60,773 nucleotides of DNA from Pseudomonas sp. RGM2987 (GCF_022952855.1 NZ_JALJDX010000196.1:1-60773); one strand, 5' to 3'. Positions 16,112 through 24,916 are shown, counted from the stretch's first letter. The notes: a model not told the origin generated them from the letters alone. A program made the numbers and translations.

Positions 16112-18248
16112 CCAGTGGTTTATGCCGTACCGCTTGATGACCGAAGGCAACGCTCGTCTTCGCCAGTTGATCGCGCAACGCCGGGCAACCTCGCTGGTCG
16201 CCCTGGTGCTGGCCGGCACGCTTGGCCTGGCAGCACCGACACTGGCGGCCGTGCCCACCGATTGGAAGAACACCCCCTATGCCTATGACGCCCAGGCCAC
16301 GCCGCTGACCAAGGTACTCGACGATTTCGCCAATACCTTCGGCGTGCAGTTGGTAATCGACGGCACCGTCAAGGGCACCGTGGAAGGCCGGATGCGTGCT
16401 GAAAGCCCTCAGGCGTTCCTCGACCGGCTCGGGTTGGAGAATCGCTTCCAGTGGTTCGTGTACGGCACCACCTTGTATGTCAGTCCGTTGCAGAACCAAC
16501 GCTCCAAGCGCCTGGAAGTGTCCGCCGATGCGGTGCCGGACATGAAACAGGCGCTGACCGATATCGGCCTGCTGGACCCGCGTTTCGGCTGGGGTGAGTT
16601 GCCCGACGAAGGCGTGGTGCTGATCACCGGTCCCGAGCGCTACGTGCGCCTGGTGACGCAGTTTGCCAAGGCGCGCAAGACCCCCGAGGAAAAGCAGGAA
16701 GTCATCAGCTTCCCGCTGCGCTACGCCACTGCGGCCGACCGCAACATTAAATACCGCGGCGACACCCTGGTCATCCCCGGGGTCGCCAGCATCCTGCGGG
16801 GCCTGCTGGAAAACCGTGGCTCAACCTCGGGCGCCGCGCCAACGGCCCTGCCACAAGCTTCTTTCCAGAACATGCAGGCCAATCAATCGATGGCCATGGG
16901 CAATATCGAGCAGTTGGCCTTCAACGGCATGGGCCGCCCGAACACCACCCGCGTGCAGCCCGGCGAGAGCAGCGGGGGAAGCCGCGGCAAGATCCGCGTC
17001 GAGGCCGACGTGCGCAACAACGCCGTGCTCATCTACGACGCGCCCAAGCGACGGGAAATCTATACCCCGCTGATCCGCGACGTGGATGTGCCGCGCAAGC
17101 TGGTGGAAATCGACGCGATCATCCTCGACATCGACCGGACCCAACTGGCCGAGCTGGCCTCCAACTGGAACGTCGAGAGCGGCGACCTGATCGGCGGCGC
17201 CTCGATGCTGCGCCCCGGAGCCAGTTCGACGGTATTCATCCAGGACTACGGCGACTTTTCTGCGCAGCTGCGGGCGCTGGAGGGCCGAGGCCTGGCCTCG
17301 GTGGTCGCCAACCCTTCGGTACTGACCCTGGAGAACCAGCCGGCGGTCATCGACTTCAGCCGTACCGAATACCTCTCGGCCATCGGCGAGCGCGTGGCCA
17401 ACATCGAACCCATCACCGCCGGCACCAGCCTGCAAGTGGTGCCGCACGCCATCGAGACCGGCGGGCACAAGCAGATCCAGATGTCCCTGGACATCGAAGA
17501 CGGACGCATCGAACCCTCCGAGGTGGGCCAGCAAACACCCAGCGTGCGACGCGGGATCGTCAGCACCCAGGCAGTCATGAGTGAAAGCCGCTCGTTGGTG
17601 GTGGGTGGTTTCCACACCGAGGAAACCGGCGATAACCTGGAACGGGTGCCGTGGCTGGGGCGCATCCCGCTGCTGGGGCCGCTCCTGTTCTCCTCGACCA
17701 CCCGCGAGACCAATCGCCGGGAGCGGGTGTTCATCCTCACGCCACGCCTGATCGGCGACCAGGTCGACCCGGCCCGCTATATCTCGACCCTCGACCGCGA
17801 ACAGGTGGACAGCGCCATGGCCCGCCTGGAAGAGCGGCGCAACGGCAAACGCCCGGTTGGTCGCCTGGAGGTCAGCGACGTACTCGCCCGACTGGCCGAC
17901 GGCAACATTCCGGCTACGTTCAAACAGGCCGATTCGATTCCCTATTCCCCCGAGACGCTGTGCGCCTTGCAGCCTGGATTGACCCTGGATGCCGCGCGCG
18001 CCCAGTGGTTCGCCGGCCCCGACTACGGCATCGCCGTGGGCGTGGTGCGCAACGATAGCCAGCGGCGGTTGCGCTTCGATGAAGCGAGCTGCGGCAGTCG
18101 CTGGACCCTGGCGGCGTCCGCCTGGCCGAAGGTGTGGCTCGAGCCCGGCGAGGAAACCGAAGTGTTCGTGGTCATGAACCAGCCCGCTCGCGTGCCGGGC
18201 GGCGAGCGCCCCTCCCTTCTGCAAACCACCGCGAGGATGACCCCATGA
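16104..18248 (+). CDS. hrcC: T3SS outer-membrane secretin HrcC (SctC)
   Basis: The 714-aa protein has a signal peptide after a short N-extension (VALVLAGTLGLAAPTLAA), N-domains (YDAQATPLTKVLDDFANTFGVQLVIDG), and the secretin domain with SRSLVVGGFHTEE, VPWLGRIPLLGPLLFSS and RVFILTPRLI. It forms the outer-membrane ring through which the pilus passes. It has a C-terminal extension beyond the secretin core (from about residue 600) like other Hrp1 HrcC proteins. The start at 16104 has AGGA 8 nt upstream; the longer GTG frame lies inside hrpG. It overlaps hrpT by 4 nt. Confidence 0.93.
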   Translation: MPNQWFMPYRLMTEGNARLRQLIAQRRATSLVALVLAGTLGLAAPTLAAVPTDWKNTPYAYDAQATPLTKVLDDFANTFGVQLVIDGTVKGTVEGRMRAESPQAFLDRLGLENRFQWFVYGTTLYVSPLQNQRSKRLEVSADAVPDMKQALTDIGLLDPRFGWGELPDEGVVLITGPERYVRLVTQFAKARKTPEEKQEVISFPLRYATAADRNIKYRGDTLVIPGVASILRGLLENRGSTSGAAPTALPQASFQNMQANQSMAMGNIEQLAFNGMGRPNTTRVQPGESSGGSRGKIRVEADVRNNAVLIYDAPKRREIYTPLIRDVDVPRKLVEIDAIILDIDRTQLAELASNWNVESGDLIGGASMLRPGASSTVFIQDYGDFSAQLRALEGRGLASVVANPSVLTLENQPAVIDFSRTEYLSAIGERVANIEPITAGTSLQVVPHAIETGGHKQIQMSLDIEDGRIEPSEVGQQTPSVRRGIVSTQAVMSESRSLVVGGFHTEETGDNLERVPWLGRIPLLGPLLFSSTTRETNRRERVFILTPRLIGDQVDPARYISTLDREQVDSAMARLEERRNGKRPVGRLEVSDVLARLADGNIPATFKQADSIPYSPETLCALQPGLTLDAARAQWFAGPDYGIAVGVVRNDSQRRLRFDEASCGSRWTLAASAWPKVWLEPGEETEVFVVMNQPARVPGGERPSLLQTTARMTP

Positions 18249-18454
18249 GTCGCACACCGTTGCTGCTCGCCGTACTCCTGAGCCTGCCGGTATTCGCCGG
18301 CTGCGCCAGCCGCTCGGGCTGCCAGGCCGGTTCCTGTGAACGGGCCGAGCCCGACCACGCACGCATCGTCGTCTGGTGGTCGCCCGGCATGCGCGGCGGC
18401 CTCGGCTCCCCTGAACACCCTCTCGACCACAGCGTCGTCCCCCTGGAGAACTGA
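18245..18454 (+). CDS. hrpT: Secretin pilotin-type lipoprotein HrpT
   Basis: The 69-aa protein has a lipoprotein signal (LLLAVLLSLPVFAGC, lipobox FAGC) and a short mature part with HARIVVWWSPGM. P. syringae HrpT is about the same size and sits at the same place, after hrcC and before hrpV; it helps place HrcC in the outer membrane. It overlaps hrcC by 4 nt (ATGA). Confidence 0.88.
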   Translation: MSRTPLLLAVLLSLPVFAGCASRSGCQAGSCERAEPDHARIVVWWSPGMRGGLGSPEHPLDHSVVPLEN

Positions 18455-18460
18455 ATCGGC

Positions 18461-18838
18461 ATGTCTTTCTCGGTGCACAGCGCAAGCACTCGCCAAGCCT
18501 TTCAAAAGAACATCATCGCCGGCATTGCGACGTATTGGGAAATTGCCCCCGGCATCGAGTTCGGCTTGAGACGCGAGCCTCACAGCGTGGGGCTGGCGCT
18601 ACAGGTACAAAGCCAGGTGCTGCGTGCCAACCAGATCCAGCAGGCACTCGAACGGCGCTTCGCCAACCCGTTGGAATACGCTCAGCTATTCGTGTTCCTC
18701 GACCCACAGCGTGCGCTCGTGGTGTGGCAGGCGCTGCCGGACTCATCGCTTACCCCTGAACTGCTCGACCAGATCCAGTCCCGACAGCTGTCGCTGCTGG
18801 GCCTGGAAGACCTCGACGACCGTCCAGCCACTTACTGA
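18461..18838 (+). CDS. hrpV: HrpV negative regulator of HrpS
   Basis: The 125-aa protein lies directly after hrpT as in P. syringae, where HrpV (115 aa) binds HrpS and blocks its activity until HrpG removes it. Visible stretches such as FQKNIIAGIATYWEIAPGIEF and LFVFLDPQRALVVWQALP suggest an alpha/beta chaperone-like fold. No enzymatic motif. It is followed after 8 bp by a second chaperone-like gene. Confidence 0.83.
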   Translation: MSFSVHSASTRQAFQKNIIAGIATYWEIAPGIEFGLRREPHSVGLALQVQSQVLRANQIQQALERRFANPLEYAQLFVFLDPQRALVVWQALPDSSLTPELLDQIQSRQLSLLGLEDLDDRPATY

Positions 18839-18846
18839 GGTTCACC

Positions 18847-19296
18847 ATGACCGCCGCACCGCTCGCCCAACGTTTGATCTCGGCCCTGGCCGACCATCTG
18901 CACGCGGACTTGCAACTGGAGCAAGGGGTGTGCGCGCTCTACGACAAGAGCAACCGCGAAGCGGTGGTCATCGAGTTGCCCGAGCACAGCGACATGGCCA
19001 TTCTCCATTGCGCGATCGAGGTGACGGCCCACGCCCCGGGCCTGCACAAGCGTCTTCTGGAGCTCAACTTTCGCCTGGACCTGCTCGGCGGCAGCTGGCT
19101 GGCCCTGGACGACAAGGCCTGTGTTCGCCTGTGCGCCCACAGCGCGTTGTCGGCCCTCGACGAGACGCGGTTCTGTCATTGGGTGGTGGGGTTCGTCGCC
19201 CAGGTCAACGAAGTGCGCCCGCGCATCCTCGACCTGGCAAAACCTGGCGAGCCACGTCCGGCGACCCTCGCCATGAGCCGCACCCGCCTGAGTTGA
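18847..19296 (+). CDS. CesT-family type III chaperone, partner unknown
   Basis: The 149-aa acidic protein has the type III chaperone pattern: N-terminal helix LAQRLISALADHL, strands around GVCALYDKSNREAVVIELPE, and a central LLELNFRLDLLGGSWLALDDKACVRLCAH segment typical of CesT/Tir-type effector chaperones. It is co-transcribed after hrpV (8 bp gap). P. syringae has no chaperone gene at this position that I know of. No effector lies downstream on the same strand; the nearest candidate client is the pilin-like protein encoded convergently at 19364-19888. Confidence 0.78.
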   Translation: MTAAPLAQRLISALADHLHADLQLEQGVCALYDKSNREAVVIELPEHSDMAILHCAIEVTAHAPGLHKRLLELNFRLDLLGGSWLALDDKACVRLCAHSALSALDETRFCHWVVGFVAQVNEVRPRILDLAKPGEPRPATLAMSRTRLS

Positions 19297-19318
19297 CCTG
19301 AGTTGAACTGCCCCATCG

Positions 19319-19346
19319 AGCCCCACCGGACATACCCGGCGGGGCT
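19319..19346. terminator. Bidirectional hairpin between convergent T3SS arms
   Basis: agccccaccgg and ccggcggggct form an 11-bp stem (one mismatch bulge) with a short loop, placed midway between the chaperone gene stop (19296) and the end of the minus-strand gene (19364). There is only a short T-run. Confidence 0.7.
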
Positions 19347-19363
19347 GTTGGCAGCGCCGAGCC

Positions 19364-19888
19364 TCAACGCAGCTTCATCGCTTCGCCACCTTCCTGCATG
19401 ACCTTCCTGGCGCTGTCCAGGAAGCCCTTGGTGACCTCCGTCACCGTATCGCTCATCAGCTTGGTCATGTCCGCTGCGCTCTTGACTTGCAGCATCGCCG
19501 CCTGGCGCTCCTCCATACCCATCTGAAGCTCGAACTGACGTTCCATCAACTGGCGCTGACGGGACTCCATATCACGCAAGAGCGACTGCTCGGAGGCGGG
19601 TGCCGCTGGCGGCGGGGTCGGTGCGTCCGTTTCGGCGGATGGCCGTGACTCGGGGGCGTGGGATCGGGAGCGGGTCGAGCGGTTTTCCTCCCGCGTGCGG
19701 GTTCGGCCGCGCTGATGCAACGTCGGTGGCGACGAGGACGAACGCCCACGCGCCTGCAAGCTCTGGCTGGTGCGGCGCTGTTGTGCCTCGAGGGGCTGCT
19801 GGCTCAACGAGGGCGAGCTGGACAACGGGGCGCTGTCGACTCCGTGCAGGGCACCTGTGCGCCCGATGGGGCTTGGATCATTGGGCAT
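19364..19888 (-). CDS. HrpL-promoted protein with HrpA-like C-terminal domain
   Basis: This 174-aa protein has no family I recognise as a whole. Residues 1-110 are Ser/Pro/Arg/Gln-rich and probably disordered (SPSLSQQPLEAQQRRTSQS; TPPPAAPASEQ), as in type III secreted N-termini. Residues 110-174 form a coiled coil (RDMESRQRQLMERQFELQMG) running into a region that aligns without gaps to the HrpA-type pilin at 11714-11923: about 18 of the last 45 aligned positions are identical (AAM, KS, KL, DT, DSA, GEA among them). It has its own exact hrp box. GGAG lies 8 nt before the ATG at 19888. Minor pilin, pilus tip protein or secreted regulator are all possible. Confidence 0.75.
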   Translation of the reverse strand: MPNDPSPIGRTGALHGVDSAPLSSSPSLSQQPLEAQQRRTSQSLQARGRSSSSPPTLHQRGRTRTREENRSTRSRSHAPESRPSAETDAPTPPPAAPASEQSLLRDMESRQRQLMERQFELQMGMEERQAAMLQVKSAADMTKLMSDTVTEVTKGFLDSARKVMQEGGEAMKLR

Positions 19889-19974
19889 GGGAGATTCTCC
19901 AAAGGGTTCATCACGGACGATTGGCAGCTCATGTCGGCAAGCCGGCATCGCCCGGACGAATCCGGCTCATCCCC

Positions 19975-20003
19975 TGAGTGGCAGACGCGCGTGCATCGGT
20001 TCC
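19975..20003 (-). promoter_or_regulatory. hrp box for the pilin-like gene
   Basis: On the minus strand, exact GGAACC (20003-19998), a 16-bp spacer, then exact CCACTCA (19981-19975). It lies between the hrcU stop and the 174-aa gene start, 87 bp from that start, so this gene can be expressed independently of the hrpJ operon. Confidence 0.92.
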
Positions 20004-20014
20004 CTTGCCCGGCC

Positions 20015-21115
20015 TCAGCGCAGGTTCAACTCCGGAATCTCGATCACCTCGTCCTTGGCCTCATCGTCCAGTTCCCGCAGGACCCGGTAAATGTGCGCCA
20101 CCGCCTGGAGCGTCTCGCGGGGAATGAAACCGCCGACGTCTTCGCGGTAAATCGTGCGCGCCAGCCAGATGCACTGGATGACCGGGATCCGCGCCGCCTT
20201 GGCCCGTTCGATCAACGCACGCGCCTCGGCGTCGACGCCTTTGACGATCAACTGCGGCAGTGCCGTTTCCTCGGGCCGATAACGCAGCGCGACGGCAAAG
20301 TGAGTGGGGTTGACCACCAGCATGTCGGCGTCTTCCACCGGTTTGGTTTCCTTCTCGGCGGACTGCCCGGCCAACTGCCGGGCCAGGTTGCGGCGGTGCA
20401 TCTTGACGTGCGGGTCGCCCTCCATCTCCTTGAACTCCTTGCGCACCTCTTCCTCGCTCATGCGCAGGCGCTTGGCAAAAAAGTACTTCTGCAGGCCGAA
20501 GTCGATGATCGCCAGCACCAGCAACACCCCCAGGCACGTGTGCATGATGTGCCGGAACAGACTGGCCAACCCGCGCCAGTAGGTTTGCAGATCGCTGTTG
20601 ACCAGGCTGATCAACGCCCCGAGCGCAGGCATTGTGACCAGGTACAGCACGGCCGCGATGAACACCGCCTTGACCAGTCCCATGAACAGGTTGATCAGCG
20701 CTTGCCCGGAAAACATTTGCTGGGCCTGGTTCATCGGGTTCAGGCGATTCGGGTCAGGCTTCAGGGCCTCGGGGGAGAACAGGAAACCGAACTGTATCCA
20801 ACCGGCCACTAGTCGCGTGGCGATCGCCAAGCCCACGGTCATCAGGGTGAAACTGAGCAACACGCTGGCGGCATGGGCCAGGGTTTCCTCGAAGGCTCGC
20901 GTGAAGTCGACATCCAGCCGATGCAGCGGGAAGGCCACCAGGTCTTGCAGCGTCTGCATGCTGTCGTCGGCCAGCGTCAACGCCACCTCGGTGACGGCCG
21001 CGAGCACCAACAGGCTGCTGAGGTCCTGGCTCTGGCCGACCTGGCCTTTGTTGCGGGCGTCGCGGATCTTCTTCGGCGTCGCGCTCTTGGTCTTTTCGCC
21101 ACTGTCTTCACTCAT
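20015..21115 (-). CDS. hrcU: T3SS export-gate switch protein HrcU (SctU)
   Basis: The 366-aa protein has the FlhB/SctU layout: N-terminal SGEKTKSATPKKIRDARNKGQVGQS, four membrane segments, and a cytoplasmic domain with the autocleavage motif NPTH (MLVVNPTHFAVALRY). It switches substrate specificity after pilus assembly. Last gene of the hrpJ operon proper; it begins 12 bp after hrcT. Confidence 0.95.
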   Translation of the reverse strand: MSEDSGEKTKSATPKKIRDARNKGQVGQSQDLSSLLVLAAVTEVALTLADDSMQTLQDLVAFPLHRLDVDFTRAFEETLAHAASVLLSFTLMTVGLAIATRLVAGWIQFGFLFSPEALKPDPNRLNPMNQAQQMFSGQALINLFMGLVKAVFIAAVLYLVTMPALGALISLVNSDLQTYWRGLASLFRHIMHTCLGVLLVLAIIDFGLQKYFFAKRLRMSEEEVRKEFKEMEGDPHVKMHRRNLARQLAGQSAEKETKPVEDADMLVVNPTHFAVALRYRPEETALPQLIVKGVDAEARALIERAKAARIPVIQCIWLARTIYREDVGGFIPRETLQAVAHIYRVLRELDDEAKDEVIEIPELNLR

Positions 21116-21127
21116 CGGCCAGTTCCC

Positions 21128-21925
21128 TCAGGGCGCCTGCAACAACAGGTCAAGCAGATGCCGGATTTCCCCGTAACGCACGAGACGACCGGTCATCGCA
21201 TCCCAAAGCGTGGGCAGGTAGAACAGCAAAAAGCCCAGGCCGATCAGGCTCTTGGCCGGCATGGCAAGGATGAACACCTGCAATTGCGGACTGTACAGGC
21301 TGAGCAGCGCCAGGCTGAACTCCACCAGCAACAGCAAGCCAATGAACGGCGCCGCGTAGAGCAGCATGTGCATGAACATCTCGGCGAGCAGCCCGAGGAA
21401 CACACCAAAGCCATCGGCCCCGGGCAACGGGAACCAGGCCGTGGGCGACCAGACCAGGTAGCTGTCCCAGATCACCTGGGTCAGGGTGCCGATGCCCAGT
21501 GTGGCGACCAGCAACAGGATGATCATCTCCTTGAACAGGTGGCCCAAGGGCGTGGTGTCGGTGCCCAGCGCCGGGTTCAACTGTCCGCCGATGAGCGCGC
21601 CACGCTGGTTGTCCAGCAAGGCCCCCACCGACTCGTACAGCCAGAACGGCATCGCCAGCAGCACCCCCAGCAAAAAGCCCAATATCAGTTCCTTGATCAT
21701 CAAGCCGCCCAGGGACAGCCAGTTGACCTGGGCGTCGATCAGGGCCTGGCGAATGCCCGGGGCCGGCAACATGCTCAGGGCAAACACGATGGCATGGCGT
21801 GGCAGGCCGCGCAGGTGCTGGAAACAGAACACCGGCACCAGGTAGGCGACCGGGTAGATGCGCGCCATGCCGAGCGCCACCGACAGCAGCAGGTCGAAAT
21901 AGGGCAGGAACGCCGAGGCCGCCAT
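21128..21925 (-). CDS. hrcT: T3SS export apparatus protein HrcT (SctT)
   Basis: The 265-aa multi-spanning membrane protein matches the FliR/SctT family (AASAFLPYFDLLLSVALGMARIYP; ESVGALLDNQRGA; LGFLLFYLPTLW). It is part of the export gate with HrcR and HrcS. Its ATG overlaps the final base of the hrcS gene, so the two are tightly coupled. Confidence 0.93.
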   Translation of the reverse strand: MAASAFLPYFDLLLSVALGMARIYPVAYLVPVFCFQHLRGLPRHAIVFALSMLPAPGIRQALIDAQVNWLSLGGLMIKELILGFLLGVLLAMPFWLYESVGALLDNQRGALIGGQLNPALGTDTTPLGHLFKEMIILLLVATLGIGTLTQVIWDSYLVWSPTAWFPLPGADGFGVFLGLLAEMFMHMLLYAAPFIGLLLLVEFSLALLSLYSPQLQVFILAMPAKSLIGLGFLLFYLPTLWDAMTGRLVRYGEIRHLLDLLLQAP

Positions 21926-22179
21926 CAGGTGTTGGCCATCATTTCAAAGGCCCGGCGCAGCAGTCCCAGCAGTTCCCCACCGACCCAGCGCCCGGTCACC
22001 AGCAGGGTCAGCCCGACCGCCACCAGCTTGATGCCGAACGGCAGCGTCTGGTCCTGGATCTGCATCAAGGCCTGCACCAGCGAGGTCAGTACCCCCACCA
22101 GCACCGCCACGATCAACGGCGGCGCGGAGAGCAGGACCACCAGCAACATGCCTTCCTTGAACAGCGTCATCGCGTCCAT
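21925..22179 (-). CDS. hrcS: T3SS export apparatus protein HrcS (SctS)
   Basis: The 84-aa protein has two membrane segments in the FliQ/SctS pattern: LFKEGMLLVVLLSAPPLIVAVLVG, then a loop VQALMQIQDQTLPFGIKL and a second hydrophobic stretch. Its length is typical for the family. It lies 9 bp after hrcR. Confidence 0.93.
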   Translation of the reverse strand: MDAMTLFKEGMLLVVLLSAPPLIVAVLVGVLTSLVQALMQIQDQTLPFGIKLVAVGLTLLVTGRWVGGELLGLLRRAFEMMANT

Positions 22180-22188
22180 CGCGGGTCC

Positions 22189-22842
22189 TCAGAGGTAGGA
22201 ATAGAAGAGGCTGTCCAGTAGCTGTGTCCAGCCCTGGGCAAGCACGAAGACCAGCAACTTGAGCGGCAACGAAATGGTCATGGGCGCGACCATCTGCATG
22301 CCGAGCGCCAGCAGCAGGTTGGACACGATCAGGTCGATGACGATGAATGGGATGTAGATCAAAAAACCCATCTGGAAGCCCGCCTCCAGCTCCGAGAGCA
22401 TGAACGCCGGGATCAGCAGCATCAGGTCGTCGCGACTGGCTTGCTCGGCGCGTTCCTTGGGCCACATCCGCTGGGTGTTTTCCAGCAGGTGAGTGAGGAT
22501 GTCCGGATTGGTGTTGCGCGACATGAACGCTTGCAGCGGCTGGATTGCGTTCAGGGCCGAACCCTGCAACGCCTCGGTGTTGCTGAAGTCCAGCGGCCGC
22601 TCTTTCAGCGCTTCGGCAACGTTGTGGCCCACCGGCGCCATGATGAACAGCGTCGCGGCCAGTGCGATGGCATACAGCGCCATGTTCGGCGGGACTTGCT
22701 GCACTCCGATGGCATTGCGGGTGATCGTCAGCACGATGGCGATCTTGAGGAATGCGCTGCAGATAATCAGCAGCAGCGGGACCAGGGAAATCCCGCCGAT
22801 GAACAGCGCCAGCAGGAAGGGGTCGACCCCCTGGAAGCTCAT
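22189..22842 (-). CDS. hrcR: T3SS export apparatus protein HrcR (SctR)
   Basis: The 217-aa FliP/SctR-family membrane protein shows [30 protein letters not shown], the family core signature, and [36 protein letters not shown] in separate helices. It starts at 22842 (MSFQGVDPF), overlapping the hrcQ stop by 4 nt; the longer frame to 23190 lies inside hrcQ and is not coding. Confidence 0.94.
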   Translation of the reverse strand: MSFQGVDPFLLALFIGGISLVPLLLIICSAFLKIAIVLTITRNAIGVQQVPPNMALYAIALAATLFIMAPVGHNVAEALKERPLDFSNTEALQGSALNAIQPLQAFMSRNTNPDILTHLLENTQRMWPKERAEQASRDDLMLLIPAFMLSELEAGFQMGFLIYIPFIVIDLIVSNLLLALGMQMVAPMTISLPLKLLVFVLAQGWTQLLDSLFYSYL

Positions 22843-23228
22843 CCAGCCACATCCACGCGGACGATCTGCAAGCCCAGCCGGCCGTCGACCTCCACCAGCT
22901 CGCCATGGGCCAGGGGCCGCTCGCCATAGAACAAGGCCCCCGCCCCCGCCGCGATGCCTTGCACTTGCAGCACGGCACCAGGGGCCAGGTTGCGCAGCTC
23001 GCCCAAGGTCAGGTTCAGGTGACCGCAACGTACCGTGAGCGCCAGCGGCAGGTCGTCGAAGCGCTGGTGGAGGTCGACCGCAGCCGGTGCATCCTCGGCG
23101 TCGGCGTCGGCGTCGGCCTGGGCCAGGGTGGCCGGGTCGAACGCCTCGGTGGCCTGTTCGTCGGCGGCGTAGCGGGCGGTGTCGTCCCATTCGGGCGTCA
23201 GGATATCGGTGTCGGCGGTGCTGCTCAT
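22839..23228 (-). CDS. hrcQb: Probable internal translation product, HrcQb-like
   Basis: Inside hrcQ, codon 238 is ATG ([12 protein letters not shown]), preceded by GAGGAGA at 7 nt spacing, a strong Shine-Dalgarno within the open frame. Initiation here would give a 129-aa protein, the size of separate P. syringae HrcQb. Internal initiation to make a SctQ C-terminal fragment is known in Yersinia YscQ and in Salmonella. Existence of the product here is inferred from sequence only. Confidence 0.6.
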   Translation of the reverse strand: MSSTADTDILTPEWDDTARYAADEQATEAFDPATLAQADADADAEDAPAAVDLHQRFDDLPLALTVRCGHLNLTLGELRNLAPGAVLQVQGIAAGAGALFYGERPLAHGELVEVDGRLGLQIVRVDVAG

Positions 23229-23939
23229 AGCGGTCTCCTCAAGCGCGAGTACGGTCAGGTGCAACGGTGCGGCGTGGCTGTGCACCCGCACCTGCAAGCA
23301 ATGCCGGCCCAGGCGAACCAGGCCTTGGCCGGATGAATCGAACAGGTGCGTCTCGGGCACCACCACGTCACCGGGGCGCAGGGCGGCGAGCTGTCCGGTG
23401 GCCAGGGCCAGGTGCCCCACCAGCAGCGGTACACGGAAAACGAAGTGCTCGGTCCAAGGCGCGGCCCGCCGCTGCCAGGGTGCCGCGTCGAGCAGGCCCA
23501 GCAGGGTCTGGCCGGGCATTTCCAGATGGCTGACCACGCAAGCCACCCCCAACCGCACCTCGAGTCGACAGGCAATGCCGCTGACCCCGACCGCGGCCAG
23601 GGGCTTGAGAAAACCGAAGGCCCGGCGCAAGGGCTCGCTCAGTACCTGATGAAACAGCGACCAGAACCACTCGTCATCCGGCCCCGCCTCGGTGGGCAAG
23701 GCCACCGGGCATTCACCGAACAAGCTCAGCACCGGGCCGGGCTCGCCCAGGGCAAAGGCCCCGTGGGCACACTCGAACGCAGCGGGCGTTGCGACCGTGG
23801 GACCGTTGCCCAGGCTCAGCGTCAGCAGGCCCGCCGCTCCTGCCACATCGAACGGCAACTCGACGCCAGCCCCCAGCCGTTGGCGGGCGACGGCTTCTTC
23901 AGCGCTGACCGATGGCAGCGACAGTGCAAATGCGCCCAT
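22839..23939 (-). CDS. hrcQ: T3SS C-ring protein HrcQ (HrcQa-HrcQb fusion, SctQ)
   Basis: A single 366-aa reading frame covers what P. syringae splits into hrcQa (about 240 aa) and hrcQb (about 130 aa). The C-terminal SpoA/FliN domain is clear: [54 protein letters not shown]. The N-terminal part contains a second SpoA-like region ([23 protein letters not shown]). SctQ builds the cytoplasmic sorting platform. The join region is acidic and repeat-like (DADADAED). An internal start is listed separately. Confidence 0.9.
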   Translation of the reverse strand: MGAFALSLPSVSAEEAVARQRLGAGVELPFDVAGAAGLLTLSLGNGPTVATPAAFECAHGAFALGEPGPVLSLFGECPVALPTEAGPDDEWFWSLFHQVLSEPLRRAFGFLKPLAAVGVSGIACRLEVRLGVACVVSHLEMPGQTLLGLLDAAPWQRRAAPWTEHFVFRVPLLVGHLALATGQLAALRPGDVVVPETHLFDSSGQGLVRLGRHCLQVRVHSHAAPLHLTVLALEETAMSSTADTDILTPEWDDTARYAADEQATEAFDPATLAQADADADAEDAPAAVDLHQRFDDLPLALTVRCGHLNLTLGELRNLAPGAVLQVQGIAAGAGALFYGERPLAHGELVEVDGRLGLQIVRVDVAG

Positions 23940-23940
23940 G

Positions 23941-24504
23941 TCAGTCGTCCTCCTCTACGCGTGCCACGTGCACGCTGACCGGTTGTCCCAGGCTCTGCGT
24001 CAAGGCGTCTTCAAGGTGGCCGCTTCGGCTCGACAAGCGCGCCTGCACCTCATCGCTTTCGCCACTCAGGCCGATGTCCCAACCGGGACCGCTCTCCAGC
24101 CGCCGTGCCAGCACCTTGATCCTTCCCAGGTGCGGCAGGTGCAGCAACAGGTCCAGTTGCCGGTCCTGAGTGGCACACAAGCGCGGCGTGAGCTGATCGA
24201 CAAACGCCTCCACATCACTGCCCTCCAGGCCCAGCAGGGCCGACAGTGAGCCGGCTCCGGCGGTGTCCTGCTGCAAGCCGCCCTCCGGCGCATCGACCCA
24301 TTGGCGGAACCAGTAGCCGTCGCTGCGACCGATCATGGCCTCGGGATCGCGATCGGTGCCGGGCGTGCAATCGCGCAGCATTGAGCGTGTCGTCCGGCTC
24401 GCCTGGGCCGGTGGTGGTTCGTACCCACGCAGCGGGTGGCGAACCAATGGACTCGGCGGCTCGTGCCGAGGTAACGGGTCGTGGCGTACGGGACGTTCAT
24501 TCAT
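23941..24504 (-). CDS. hrpP: T3SS needle-length/specificity regulator HrpP (SctP)
   Basis: The 187-aa protein starts with a Pro/Arg-rich, probably disordered half and ends with a compact domain (GHLEDALTQSLGQPVSVHVARVEED) as in HrpP/YscP/FliK. Such proteins control pilus length and the export switch by acting on HrcU. The call rests on position between hrpO and hrcQ, overlap with hrpO by 8 nt, and this layout; sequence conservation is weak. Confidence 0.8.
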   Translation of the reverse strand: MNERPVRHDPLPRHEPPSPLVRHPLRGYEPPPAQASRTTRSMLRDCTPGTDRDPEAMIGRSDGYWFRQWVDAPEGGLQQDTAGAGSLSALLGLEGSDVEAFVDQLTPRLCATQDRQLDLLLHLPHLGRIKVLARRLESGPGWDIGLSGESDEVQARLSSRSGHLEDALTQSLGQPVSVHVARVEEDD

Positions 24505-24916
24505 CGCAAGACTCCTGCGTCAGGCGCTCCATCAATGCCTTGAGCTTTTCCAGGTCGCGGCGACGCCCGCGCAGGCGCTGCTGTGCCGCTTCGGTGTCCT
24601 GTGCCTGGCGGGCCTGGGCCGCGTCCAGTGCCTGCAAGTCCTGGGCTTGCTCGGCCAGCTCGCCCATCAGGCGGCGTTCCTGGGTGCTCCAGGCATTCAG
24701 CTCGACCACACTGAGCGCCCGACCACGGTGTTCGTCGCACAACACTGCGCGCTGTGTCGCCTGGCGCTCACTGGCCGCCTGCAATTGCGCCCGCGCTGCC
24801 GCGACTTCGGCTTCACGTTCGCGCAGCAGGTCGCGGGCCTGGCGCCACGCCCGTTCGGCCTGGGCTTCGCGGTGACGACGCACCGGCGCCAGGGCCTCCA
24901 GGTCAGCCTGGGACAT
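24497..24916 (-). CDS. hrpO: T3SS ATPase stalk protein HrpO (SctO)
   Basis: The 139-aa protein is almost entirely charged coiled coil (RHREAQAERAWRQARDLLRER and so on), the SctO/FliJ pattern. It stands in the centre of the HrcN hexamer and contacts HrcV. It overlaps hrcN by 14 nt and hrpP by 8 nt. Length matches P. syringae HrpO. Confidence 0.87.
   Translation of the reverse strand: MSQADLEALAPVRRHREAQAERAWRQARDLLREREAEVAAARAQLQAASERQATQRAVLCDEHRGRALSVVELNAWSTQERRLMGELAEQAQDLQALDAAQARQAQDTEAAQQRLRGRRRDLEKLKALMERLTQESCDE

Noticed and set aside
22842..23190. Upstream extension of hrcR
   Set aside because: It lies within the hrcQ frame and is Gly/Arg/Pro-rich shadow sequence; the ATG at 22842 fits homologues and the 4-nt overlap.
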